DNA from: Olegusella massiliensis
GTDB taxonomy: Bacteria > Actinomycetota > Coriobacteriia > Coriobacteriales > Atopobiaceae
Direction of reading: 5' to 3'
Assembly (NCBI RefSeq): GCF_900078545.1
Contig: NZ_FLLS01000002.1
Location: forward strand, 744,001-808,000
DNA: 64,000 nt
The translations under genes were made by a program, and so were the position numbers. Positions 45,953 to 54,538 of this stretch are shown here, one piece after another; within the stretch, counting starts at the first letter, position 1; every line of letters starts with the position of its first letter. Under the pieces are notes generated by a model that was not told the origin of the DNA, ran no database searches, and saw only the letters and a program-made list of their open reading frames with translations.

Positions 45953-46096
45953 AATCGCGAGACTGAAAAAATAGAGACGCTCAGAGGCCGTTTGAGGCGT
46001 CTAAAAATACTTGTGTGATGTTTAGTACCTCAACACAAAAAGCTTTAAAGGTGGCCTAACACCACGGTAGAGAAATTTGACTCAAAAACACCCCTT

Positions 46097-46126
46097 TTGA
46101 ACTGCAGTTTTACACGTGCTTATACT
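46097..46126 (+). promoter_or_regulatory. Orphan sigma70-like promoter in the 45.8-46.9 kb gap
   Basis: TTGAAC (46097-46102), 18-bp spacer, TATACT (46121-46126). This is a close match to the housekeeping consensus, yet no open reading frame follows for 740 bp. It points at the structured segment ending at 46307. Confidence 0.5.
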
Positions 46127-46132
46127 CAGCAG

Positions 46133-46307
46133 GATACAAACGAGACAAAATATTGCATGGCTAAGCAGCGCTTTCTTGGGTCCTGATAAAAGCTGTTTTC
46201 ATTTTTTAGCCCCAAAAACATCCACACTATTCTTATTTAAGTTTATAAAACTGCAGGTTGAGATATAAATATATAAATAAACACTAGAATAGTGTGGATG
46301 TTTTTTT
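46133..46307 (+). ncRNA. Candidate small RNA ending in a 20-bp perfect hairpin
   Basis: From the predicted start near 46133 the transcript could form GGCTAA/TTAGCC (46158-46163 with 46206-46211) enclosing CAGC/GCTG, and then a large hairpin whose 20-bp arms (46214-46233 and 46286-46305) are exact complements, with TTATTT/AAATAA pairing further inside and a T7 run at the end. Promoter, structure and terminator-like end together suggest a ~175-nt RNA. Alternatively the arms are terminal repeats of a 92-bp MITE-like relic; no target-site duplication was seen. Not matched to any known RNA family. Confidence 0.4.
46214..46305. repeat. Inverted repeat with perfect 20-bp arms around 52 AT-rich bases
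   Basis: Left arm begins AAAAACATCCACAC, right arm ends GTGTGGATGTTTTT. The interior is mostly A and T. The remaining gap to 46870 shows only a small stem CGTGGA/TCCACG (46503-46524), a GTTGGTTGGTTAGTT tract near 46470 and the LacI-type operator at 46779. Confidence 0.85.
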
Positions 46308-46778
46308 ACTCGTTTATCGTGATTAAAGCTATATCCTCTTTGTCACATGCATCTCGTCTGCATATGACTTCCCCACACACTTCCAAAACACGCATTTCAC
46401 CCTCGCACATCTAGACTTTACACAGTTAAGCCCTCCATACCTAAACACCCTACACTTAAGGAATAGTTAGTTTGTTGGTTGGTTAGTTAATATTTTTGGC
46501 CCCGTGGAGTCCTTTTTGTCCACGTTCCTACCAAAAAGAGCTCCTCGGGGATTGTGCGCGATGCACGCGGTGAGCGAATGCACACGATTGACATCGTCCC
46601 TATGATTCGCGCCATCTATGCCGTTTGCGACACCCTTGCGCTTCGTAGCACATATGTGGTGTCTTCTACCTGTGCGCCCTACAGCATTTACGTGGTTTAC
46701 GCTGACCACTTTATTTATTCAATGCGAGCTTCTAACCACTCGCACAATCTAGGTACCATTCACCGTCATTTGCCTTAA

Positions 46779-46796
46779 TATGGAATCGTTCTCAGA
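46779..46796. promoter_or_regulatory. LacI-type operator upstream of the plus-strand GH32 operon
   Basis: The 18-mer with core GGAATCGTTCTCAG matches the site before the PTS gene at 15 of 18 positions and has the central CG typical of LacI/GalR operators. It lies 74 bp before the first GH32 start. The likely ligand-binding partner is the LacI protein at 57910-58902 (inference). Confidence 0.6.
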
Positions 46797-46870
46797 TAGG
46801 ATTGTGTGCAAGTATATCGATAAGTCGCCAATGCCCCTAAAGCTCGGCGGCACATGGAAAGGACCCCCGC

Positions 46871-48355
46871 ATGAGTGATGAATCTTGGCGTCCCAAACTC
46901 CACCTTGCCCCCTATAAAGGCTCAATCAGCGACCCCAACGGTCTCTGTCAATTTCGCGGAACCTACCATATCTGCTGCCAGAACGCCCCTGAGTATCCTG
47001 GCAACTTCGATAGCCCTCATGGCTGGGGACACTACGTCAGCCGCGACCTCATAAACTGGGTCTTCCTCGGCTGCCAAGTCATGCCCGATTGCCCTTCTGA
47101 CAAAGACGGATCCTATTCTGGTGGCGCATATATCGCCACACCCGCAGATGGTGCCGAGCACGACGGCGAAGTCTGGTACTACTACACTGGCAACGTCCGT
47201 CTACCCGAAGGTGATGGCACACTCTCGGGTCGCCTTGCCAACCAAACGCGCATGCGTAGTTACAACGGCATCCACATGGGTCCCAAGGAAGTCATCCTCG
47301 ACAACTCTGACTACCCTGCCTATTGCTCCAATCACGTTCGCGATCCCAAAGTTTGGAAGCAGAACGACTCCCTTCATATGCTCCTTGGCGCGCGCACGTG
47401 CAATGATAGCCGCGGTGCCGTGTTGTGTTATCACTCCGATAATGGCGTACATTGGGAACTCGAAGGCTCTGTCACCAATACCGACAGTGAACCATTTGGC
47501 TATATGTGGGAGTGCCCCGACCGCATTACTCTGACCGACACGCAGGGCACGGTTCACGAGTTTCTTGCCACGTGCCCACAGGGCACAGACGAGCTTGGCC
47601 TGCCCTACATGCTTCAAAATGTGCACGGCAATGGCTACTTCCCTATTGATGGATCGCTCTTGGATCTGTTACACCAAGACCATGAGCTCATGCGTGCACA
47701 GGCACCACACCCTGCTATCGATCAAACCACTTTTGTCGAATGGGACCACGGTTTTGACTACTATGCGTGTCAAAGCTTCATCGATGACAAGAACCGCACA
47801 CTCCTCATAGGTTGGATGAGTCTCCCTCACGACAAAAATGATGTTCGCCCCTACGACAACCCCACGGATACGTGGCGCGGCTGCCTAACGGTTCCCCGCG
47901 AACTCACGCTCAATGCCGAGGGGCACATCCTACAAAATCCTGTTGCTGAAATCGACTCTCTCCGCGGTGAATTTGTCCCCTTTGATGGTGCAAGCGCAAC
48001 CATCCCCAAAGTTTCCGACCTCGTAATCTCCTCTATTGCAGGCGATGGCACACTCCGCTTTGATGAGGCACTCGAGCTGCGCTTTTCCAACGGCGAAGCG
48101 GAGCTCATCTTTACTGACGACACCGTGGGCCAAGGTCGCAAAGTCCGCCGCACCAAGGTTGACGCCCTCCATGACATCCGAGTCATCATGGATACTTCCG
48201 TCTTTGAAATCTTTATCAATGGTGGCGAGACTGTTTTTGGCACCCGCTACTTCACCGAAGCAGACAGTGTCCACGTCAGCATGGATTTTCCTGAGGCTCA
48301 AGCCTGCTGGTATCCCATGTCTCCCATCAGCATTAATTACGTCGTAGACCGTTAG
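46871..48355 (+). CDS. GH32 beta-fructosidase 1 (sucrose/sucrose-6-phosphate hydrolase type)
   Basis: 494 residues; GGAAAGGA precedes the ATG. Five-bladed propeller with the catalytic set: nucleophile Asp21 in SDPNG, transition-state Asp158 in RDPK and acid/base Glu214 in WECPD, followed by a C-terminal beta-sandwich with the DTSVFEIFINGG motif. No signal peptide, so it acts in the cytosol on imported sugar. The N-terminal motif is SDPNG rather than the usual NDPNG. It shares long stretches (DYPAYCSNHVRDPKVW in part, MLLGART) with the third GH32 at 52958, so these two are close paralogues. First gene of the plus-strand arm. Confidence 0.9.
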   Translation: MSDESWRPKLHLAPYKGSISDPNGLCQFRGTYHICCQNAPEYPGNFDSPHGWGHYVSRDLINWVFLGCQVMPDCPSDKDGSYSGGAYIATPADGAEHDGEVWYYYTGNVRLPEGDGTLSGRLANQTRMRSYNGIHMGPKEVILDNSDYPAYCSNHVRDPKVWKQNDSLHMLLGARTCNDSRGAVLCYHSDNGVHWELEGSVTNTDSEPFGYMWECPDRITLTDTQGTVHEFLATCPQGTDELGLPYMLQNVHGNGYFPIDGSLLDLLHQDHELMRAQAPHPAIDQTTFVEWDHGFDYYACQSFIDDKNRTLLIGWMSLPHDKNDVRPYDNPTDTWRGCLTVPRELTLNAEGHILQNPVAEIDSLRGEFVPFDGASATIPKVSDLVISSIAGDGTLRFDEALELRFSNGEAELIFTDDTVGQGRKVRRTKVDALHDIRVIMDTSVFEIFINGGETVFGTRYFTEADSVHVSMDFPEAQACWYPMSPISINYVVDR

Positions 48356-48378
48356 ACATTAAAGTTTAGAGGGCTCAC

Positions 48379-49677
48379 ATGCAAAGCATCAACTTTCATA
48401 CGCAGCGTGGTTGGATAAACGACCCCAACGGTTTCATCTACTACAAGGGTGAGTACCATCTCTTTTACCAATACTTTCCCCATGCAACACAGTGGGGCAC
48501 CATTTGCTGGGGTCATGCCATTAGCCCCGATCTCGTCAATTGGGAACAAAAAGATATTGCACTCTTTCCTTCAAAGCCTGCTGATCAAAACGGTTGTTTT
48601 TCGGGCAGCGCCGTCGAGAGTGGTGGCAAACTACGCCTCTTTTATACTGGTGTGCACTACGATGAGTTTGATCCCGAGAATATCAATAAATGTATTCCTG
48701 ATTGTTTCACCTCAGCACAACTCACCATTGAGTCATCCGACGGGCAAACCTTCAACAACTTTGATGACAAGCATGTCATCATCCCGCCCATTGATGACCC
48801 CGAACTCGGAGACGCCACTCATACGCGTGACCCAAAAGTATGGCAAGGCACGGATGGTTGGTATCTCATACTGGGCAGTAATGTACATCGCAAACAGGGA
48901 GAAGTCCTTTTTTACAAGAGTCGCGACCTTATGAACTGGGAGTATGTGGGTCGCACGCTTATGGATCCCCAGCTAGGCTGGATGTGCGAGTGTCCCGACC
49001 TCTTTGAGGTTGAGGGTGGCACCGTATTACTTGCATCATTAATGGGCTATGAGGGTGGCAAGGACGACCAAAGCGTTTGCTTTGTTGTTGATTACAACAA
49101 AGACGATTGCTCAATTAACTTTACGGGAGAGCGCCGTCTTACCGATTATGGCCATGATTTCTATGCCCCCCAAACCACTACTGATGCTACAGGTCGTCGC
49201 GTAATGGTGGGCTGGATGCGCATGCCCGAACCCATCGACAATCAGTGGATTGGCATGTTCACCGCTCCACGTGTCGTCGAGGTTATCGATGGTCACACAT
49301 ACTTCCGCCTGCACCCCAATATCCGTCGTGCACTAACGCAGCGCACCAATGCACCCGCGTGTCACCGCCCCTACCTTTTTGGTACGACCCTGCGCGAAGG
49401 CGATCATATCGACATTGGTGGCTTGCGCGTATGGCAAGATAAAAACCGCATTCACGTTGACCGTAGCAAGGTGTATCGCCCACGTGAAAACTTTATGCAC
49501 ATGCACTCCGAAACGCCCGAGGTTGGCCCCGAGAACAAGATTGAGATGCTGTTACATGGCCATATTGTTGAGATATATGTTAACGACGGCGAATATGTCA
49601 TCAGCAACATGGTCTACGGATTAGGAAATTCGCTGTCAACCAACTCGTCAGCTGACTTCACCATTTTGGGTCTTTAG
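48379..49677 (+). CDS. GH32 beta-fructosidase 2 (canonical WINDPNG type)
   Basis: 432 residues; start 23 bp after the previous stop with AGAGGG upstream. Catalytic residues: Asp15 in WINDPNG, the RDPK aspartate in THTRDPKVW and the glutamate in CECPDLF. Shorter than the other two GH32 proteins, with a compact C-terminal sandwich. No signal peptide. It is the most sucrose-6-phosphate-hydrolase-like of the three, but fructo-oligosaccharides are also possible substrates. Sits between GH32-1 and the sucrose phosphorylase. Confidence 0.9.
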   Translation: MQSINFHTQRGWINDPNGFIYYKGEYHLFYQYFPHATQWGTICWGHAISPDLVNWEQKDIALFPSKPADQNGCFSGSAVESGGKLRLFYTGVHYDEFDPENINKCIPDCFTSAQLTIESSDGQTFNNFDDKHVIIPPIDDPELGDATHTRDPKVWQGTDGWYLILGSNVHRKQGEVLFYKSRDLMNWEYVGRTLMDPQLGWMCECPDLFEVEGGTVLLASLMGYEGGKDDQSVCFVVDYNKDDCSINFTGERRLTDYGHDFYAPQTTTDATGRRVMVGWMRMPEPIDNQWIGMFTAPRVVEVIDGHTYFRLHPNIRRALTQRTNAPACHRPYLFGTTLREGDHIDIGGLRVWQDKNRIHVDRSKVYRPRENFMHMHSETPEVGPENKIEMLLHGHIVEIYVNDGEYVISNMVYGLGNSLSTNSSADFTILGL

Positions 49678-49705
49678 GATAAGCAAAACAGCTATAGGGA
49701 GTCCT

Positions 49706-51121
49706 ATGAAGTTCGAAAACAAAATCATGCTCATCACCTACGCCGATAGTCTCGGTGAAAATCTCCAAGATCTTGAGCATGTGCTTACTCAGTATTTTGA
49801 CAAGGCTGTTGGCGGGGTGCATATCTTGCCCTTCTTCCCCAGCTCTGCTGACCGTGGTTTTGCGCCTATGCGCTACGACATCGTCGATCCTAAGTTTGGT
49901 AGCTGGGATGATGTGCGCCGTATAGGCGAGAGTCGGTATTTGATGTTTGACTTTATGATTAACCACATCTCCCGCCAGTCGCCCTATTTCCAAGACTTTT
50001 TGGAGAAGAAAGACGACTCGGAGTTTGCCGATTTCTTCATCCGCTACAAAGACTTTTGGCCAGGAGGAGCCCCTACCCAGGAGCAGATTGATGCCATTTA
50101 CAAACGCAAGCCTAAAGCTCCAAGCATCGTGGCAGAATTTGCTGACTGCAGCAAAGAGGATGTCTGGTGCACGTTTGGCGAGGAGCAAATTGACATCAAC
50201 ATTCGCTCTGAGCGCGCTCAGCGCTTTTTCCGCGAAACCCTCGTACATATGGCCCAAAATAATGCATCCATCATTCGCTTAGATGCCTTTGCATATGCCG
50301 CCAAACAAGCAGGAAGTAACTGCTTTTTTGTTGAGCCTGACACCACTAGACTGCTTCAAAGCATGCAAGAGGTGCTTGACCCATACCAAGTCATGGTGCT
50401 GCCTGAAATTCATGAGCACTACAGCATTCAGATGCAAGTTGCCGATAAGGGATACTGGATTTACGACTTTGCTCTACCCGTACTGACTCTGCATGCTCTC
50501 TACTCCGGCAAGGGTAACTATCTTGCTAATTGGCTCAAAATGACTCCCAAGCACCAGTTCACCACCCTTGATACCCATGATGGCCTTGGCATTGTTGATG
50601 TCAAGGACCTGCTTCCTGACGAGGCAGTTGACTACACCAAAGAAAAGATGTTCTCCGAAGGTGCCAATGTAAAGAAGGTATACAACACCGAGGCGTACAA
50701 CAATCTTGACATTTATCAGATCAATACCACCTACTATTCGGCGCTGGGTAACGATGATGATGCGTATCTGCTTGCACGCGCAATTCAGTTCTTTGCACGT
50801 GGCGTACCCATGGTCTACTACGTAGGTCTCCTTGCAGGTAGTAATGATATCGAGCTACTCGAATCTACCAAGGAAGGTCGCAATATCAATCGCCACTATT
50901 ACCGCGTCGGTGAGATTGAACATGAGGTAGAGCGCCCTGTTGTACGCAAACTGCTCGAGATGATGGAACTGCGCAATACTCATCCCGCTTTTGATATCGA
51001 AGGTGAACTCGAAGTGAGTGCAACGGAGGATAAGCTTTGCATCCGCCGCAGCTCAGGCGATGCTTGGGCTCAACTTACTGCCAACTTGACCACGCACAGC
51101 TTTGAGATTTCGCATTCTTAG
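49706..51121 (+). CDS. gtfA: Sucrose phosphorylase (GH13_18, GtfA type)
   Basis: 471 residues, typical length. Catalytic nucleophile Asp193 in RLDAFAY, acid/base Glu234 in LPEIHEH, and the third aspartate at 289 in TLDTHDG. The LITYADSLGENL start, GVHILPFFPSSADRGFAP and ESTKEGRNINRHYY segments are very close to streptococcal GtfA from memory. It splits sucrose with phosphate into glucose-1-phosphate and fructose; some relatives prefer sucrose-6'-phosphate, which would fit the PTS product. Cytosolic. It follows GH32-2 by 28 bp and precedes a HAD phosphatase by 14 bp. Confidence 0.92.
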   Translation: MKFENKIMLITYADSLGENLQDLEHVLTQYFDKAVGGVHILPFFPSSADRGFAPMRYDIVDPKFGSWDDVRRIGESRYLMFDFMINHISRQSPYFQDFLEKKDDSEFADFFIRYKDFWPGGAPTQEQIDAIYKRKPKAPSIVAEFADCSKEDVWCTFGEEQIDINIRSERAQRFFRETLVHMAQNNASIIRLDAFAYAAKQAGSNCFFVEPDTTRLLQSMQEVLDPYQVMVLPEIHEHYSIQMQVADKGYWIYDFALPVLTLHALYSGKGNYLANWLKMTPKHQFTTLDTHDGLGIVDVKDLLPDEAVDYTKEKMFSEGANVKKVYNTEAYNNLDIYQINTTYYSALGNDDDAYLLARAIQFFARGVPMVYYVGLLAGSNDIELLESTKEGRNINRHYYRVGEIEHEVERPVVRKLLEMMELRNTHPAFDIEGELEVSATEDKLCIRRSSGDAWAQLTANLTTHSFEISHS

Positions 51122-51135
51122 CAAAGGAGCAGTAC

Positions 51136-52035
51136 ATGCTACCCGCAAACTCGCACAATCTCCAAGGTATTGGTGCGGCATTTTACGACCTAGATGGCAC
51201 TATTTTGGATTTAACCTACATCTCTCAGCGCACCATTGCTGCAATGGAAGCAGTGCATGCGGCAGGTTGTGTCAACGTGATCTCCACGGGTCGTAACTTT
51301 CCCATCGTGCCCGATGTGGTTAAACTTCCCTGCATTGACTACTACGTCACCGTCAATGGTGGGCAAATTCTTGATGCGGATGGCAATCACCTGCTAAGCA
51401 AAGCAATTCCCCGCACTATGGCACTTGAGCTGACACATTGGCTACATTCCCGCGGTGCGGGCCTCAATGCGCTCACCTCAACAGGAGCTTATTTTGAAAA
51501 TCGCCTCGTATCCTACATGACCCAAGCGGTACATCGCATCGACAGCGAAAGTACCTTAAGCGATGAGGGTCTTAGCGATGAAATCACAAGCCAGCCCAAT
51601 CGTTTTACCGTCGAAGACATCGAAGCTCAAATCCTGGCAGTTGATGACAAGACGAACTTTGTCGAAAAAATGGGAGCCTGCTTTGACACAGCAACAGAAC
51701 TTGCTTGCAATGTGGCCGAGCTCGAGAAGCGCGGTGATTTGCAGATTGCCACGGTAACTCCCACAGAAATTGAGATTACGCTCAAAGGTGTTGAAAAGGG
51801 TTCTGGCATCGAATGGATACGCAAGGAGCTTGGCCTCAACAAGTCCCAACTTGTAGCTTTTGGTGACTCGGGCAATGATTTGCCTATGGTGCCTTATGTA
51901 GGTACCTTTGTGGCGGTACGCAATGCTTCTGATGAAGTCAAAGCTCAGGCCACGTGTATCGTCGATAGCATGTGGGAAGACGGCGTTGCCAAATGGCTCG
52001 AGCACGCGCTTGAAGGCAAGTGGTACGAAGTCTAG
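51136..52035 (+). CDS. Cof-type HAD phosphatase at the end of the sucrose phosphorylase operon
   Basis: 299 residues; AAAGGAG before the ATG. HAD motifs: FYDLDGTILDL near 17-27, ISTGRNF, lysine in LKGVEKGSGIEW and GDSGNDLPM. The class IIB cap has an acidic insert. Cof proteins dephosphorylate sugar phosphates and cofactors. Its place 14 bp after gtfA suggests a substrate such as sucrose-6-phosphate or a hexose phosphate (inference). A terminator follows the stop. Confidence 0.85.
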   Translation: MLPANSHNLQGIGAAFYDLDGTILDLTYISQRTIAAMEAVHAAGCVNVISTGRNFPIVPDVVKLPCIDYYVTVNGGQILDADGNHLLSKAIPRTMALELTHWLHSRGAGLNALTSTGAYFENRLVSYMTQAVHRIDSESTLSDEGLSDEITSQPNRFTVEDIEAQILAVDDKTNFVEKMGACFDTATELACNVAELEKRGDLQIATVTPTEIEITLKGVEKGSGIEWIRKELGLNKSQLVAFGDSGNDLPMVPYVGTFVAVRNASDEVKAQATCIVDSMWEDGVAKWLEHALEGKWYEV

Positions 52036-52054
52036 CATCACCATACATAACGAT

Positions 52055-52093
52055 AAGAAGGGTGCTGCATATTTCTGCGACACCCTTCTTTTT
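52055..52093 (+). terminator. Terminator of the plus-strand sucrose operon
   Basis: AAGAAGGGTG (52055-52064) pairs with CACCCTTCTT (52081-52090), followed by further T. Lies 19 bp after the HAD stop and between the two converging arms. Confidence 0.85.
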
Positions 52094-52110
52094 ACGGTTA
52101 AATTGAGAGA

Positions 52111-52917
52111 TTAAAGTTCAAAAAGTTTAGCAAGGGTACGCGCGACACCGGACTCATCATTGGTCCACTCGATGACATCAGTCGCCGCTGCCTTTACTGC
52201 AGGCACCGCATTTGCCATAGCAAAACTTCTGCCAACAGCCCCAATCATATCCAAATCGTTATAGCCATCACCAAAAGCAACTGCGTCATCAGAAAGCAGG
52301 TCAAAATGCTCACACAAACGAGCAACACCTGCTGATTTCGATGCGCGCTTGCTCATGATTTCACAAAGCGTCTCACTAGAGCGAACCACATTGAGATCGG
52401 GATAATGCTCGCCCACACTCTGCTCTGCTGCGCAGATATTATCAGGGTCGCCCATCAACAAAAACTTATGGACGCCTGTAGCAGAAAATATCCCCTCGAT
52501 ATCGGTCGATGCACGTGCACAAGCATGTATGAGTTTTTCTTCGTGTTTCACACGAGGATCGTCAGGATTGGCCACAACCCACTCATCAAATCCGTAGGTA
52601 TTTACGCATATATTCGGTAAGCTCTCCGTAAGATAGGCATAAATCTCCCGTGCTTCGTCTATAGGGATGATTTCACTCGCAAGAGTGCGCCCCATCTCGT
52701 CCAACACATACGCCCCTGAATAACACACAATCGGTCCTTCAAAACCCAAGCTCCGTTGAAAAGGACGGAGGCCCTGAGGTGGACGAGCAGACACCAAACA
52801 CACAGGTACACCCATAGCAACGAGCGCTTGAACAACAGGCGCATCTGCTGCTATGGGCTGATGATCTTTATCTGCGAAAGTACCGTCAACATCAGAAAAA
52901 ACAATTTTTGGCTTCAC
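52111..52917 (-). CDS. Cof-type HAD phosphatase at the end of the PTS operon
   Basis: 268 residues; GTG start with AAGGAGC seven bases upstream. Motifs: FSDVDGTFADK near 6-16, VSARPP, lysine in SKRASKSAGVARL and GDGYNDLDM. Same family as the HAD at 51136 but only distantly alike, so they are not recent duplicates. Last gene of the scrA-scrK-GH32-HAD arm, 40 bp after GH32-3. Substrate unknown; sugar phosphates are likely from context. Confidence 0.85.
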   Translation of the reverse strand: MKPKIVFSDVDGTFADKDHQPIAADAPVVQALVAMGVPVCLVSARPPQGLRPFQRSLGFEGPIVCYSGAYVLDEMGRTLASEIIPIDEAREIYAYLTESLPNICVNTYGFDEWVVANPDDPRVKHEEKLIHACARASTDIEGIFSATGVHKFLLMGDPDNICAAEQSVGEHYPDLNVVRSSETLCEIMSKRASKSAGVARLCEHFDLLSDDAVAFGDGYNDLDMIGAVGRSFAMANAVPAVKAAATDVIEWTNDESGVARTLAKLFEL

Positions 52918-52957
52918 GGCTTAGCTCCTTATAGCGCAAACCTTAGCTATCTGGAGC

Positions 52958-54481
52958 TTACCCAACATTTGCAAAGCCAAAAGCACCCATCTCCCACGCC
53001 GAGTACTGGGCCTGTAAAGTTGATGTCACGTATAGGTTTTTAATATCGAGGGGATACCAGCGCGTAGTCATGGTCTTTTCCCCACCATTGATATAAATCT
53101 CAATGACCGAGGTATCCACCAAAATACGCAAATCGGTAACACGACCCGCACTGAGGGCAGAAAGTGGTAGACGACGGTTGGTGCGCCAGCGCCCCGACGG
53201 ACTTTGGAAGTCCAGCTCAAGCATATCCCCATGCAAGAAAAGTTCCAAATCAGAGCCAATAATCACACGACCCTCACCTTGGATAGCTTCAATTAACACA
53301 TCGGCTGTGCCATTGGGGAAGTATGCAGCTTGTGCACCTGTTACATCAAACATATCGCAAACCGTCTGCGAACCAACATAGCCCGTAGCCCCAGGAGCTG
53401 CTTCTGCACTAAATTCCACAGGATCCTCGCGCAGTGCCTCAGTTTCCTTAACAGGCCAAAAGCACACCCGACCTGCTTCATTCAGCGAAAGTTCACGTGG
53501 TAGAGTCAGCGTATGCATCCACTCGCGCGTTGGCGTCTCATACTGAAACTCGATGTCTGGCAGGCCAATCCAGCCTACGTAGAGCACGCGCCCCTGTTCA
53601 TCTTCAAAAATCTGTGGACAATAAAAATCAAAACCATAATCCGTTTCGACAAAATCATTCTCATCAAAGCAGGCATACGGTTCCGTTGCATCCATCTTGT
53701 CCGCATCTTGGCTAAGCAAATCAATGACCTTGCCATCCACAGAGAAGTAACCGCAGTTGTGAATGTTTTGATACTTAAAAGGCTGCTTGGGGACACCTTG
53801 AGGGCAAACGAAAAGAAACTCGCGATTCCCTAGACGCGCTACATTAGGGCACTCCCACATGTAGCCAAAACCACTTTTGCTATAGGCCGTTGCTGAGCCT
53901 TCTAGCTCCCATGTATAACCATCGCTTGAACGATAAAGCAAAACCGCTCCACGGCTGTCCATTGTGCGCGCACCCAGCAACATGTGCAAAAAACCGTCCT
54001 GTTCCCACACTTTGGGATCACGCACATGATTGGAACAATAGGCAGGATAGCCCGCGTTGTCGAGCACACAGACCTTCTTGCTAAAATTATTACCGTCCTC
54101 AGAAATGACGAGATTCTCGTTGGCTAGACGTCCGGCAAAGTCATAGTCATAATCGCCAGGCTCAAGCACGTTGCCTGTGTAGTAGCACCAAAGCTTACCG
54201 TCTTTGACGAGTGCAGAGCCAGAATAGGCACCATTGCGGTCAAGCTCGCAATCGGGGCGAATCACCTCACCATGGAAGGTCCAATTAATGAGATCCGTGC
54301 TTGTCCAATGACCCCAACCGTGGCCGACTGCGGGCCACCTTGGTGTGTATTGGTGAAACCAATGATATACACCATTGAGCTGTGACAAGCCATTAGGATC
54401 AGTTAAACCGCCTGTAGGAGTTTGCAGATGGAATCTCAAACGCCAATTATGCTTAGGGTTCCAGTTGATATCTACAGCCAT
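52958..54481 (-). CDS. GH32 beta-fructosidase 3
   Basis: 507 residues; GAGGGC before the ATG. Catalytic set: Asp28 in LTDPNG, the aspartate of HVRDPKVW and the glutamate of MWECPN, then the beta-sandwich with LVDTSVIEIYINGG. No signal peptide. Paralogue of GH32-1 (46871), sharing the YPAYCSNHVRDPKVW and MLLGART blocks, but encoded in the other arm of the locus. Likely hydrolyses sucrose-6-phosphate or phosphorylated fructosides delivered by the PTS. It follows the fructokinase by 57 bp. Confidence 0.9.
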   Translation of the reverse strand: MAVDINWNPKHNWRLRFHLQTPTGGLTDPNGLSQLNGVYHWFHQYTPRWPAVGHGWGHWTSTDLINWTFHGEVIRPDCELDRNGAYSGSALVKDGKLWCYYTGNVLEPGDYDYDFAGRLANENLVISEDGNNFSKKVCVLDNAGYPAYCSNHVRDPKVWEQDGFLHMLLGARTMDSRGAVLLYRSSDGYTWELEGSATAYSKSGFGYMWECPNVARLGNREFLFVCPQGVPKQPFKYQNIHNCGYFSVDGKVIDLLSQDADKMDATEPYACFDENDFVETDYGFDFYCPQIFEDEQGRVLYVGWIGLPDIEFQYETPTREWMHTLTLPRELSLNEAGRVCFWPVKETEALREDPVEFSAEAAPGATGYVGSQTVCDMFDVTGAQAAYFPNGTADVLIEAIQGEGRVIIGSDLELFLHGDMLELDFQSPSGRWRTNRRLPLSALSAGRVTDLRILVDTSVIEIYINGGEKTMTTRWYPLDIKNLYVTSTLQAQYSAWEMGAFGFANVG

Positions 54482-54538
54482 GGTGCGCCCTCGATTCGGA
54501 TATAGCGTATATACAAAAGTGCTGGTACTCCATAGAGC

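Noticed and set aside
46467-46778. Two short frames (74-80 codons) in the 1-kb gap
   Set aside because: No ribosome sites, low-complexity products and no resemblance to known proteins.
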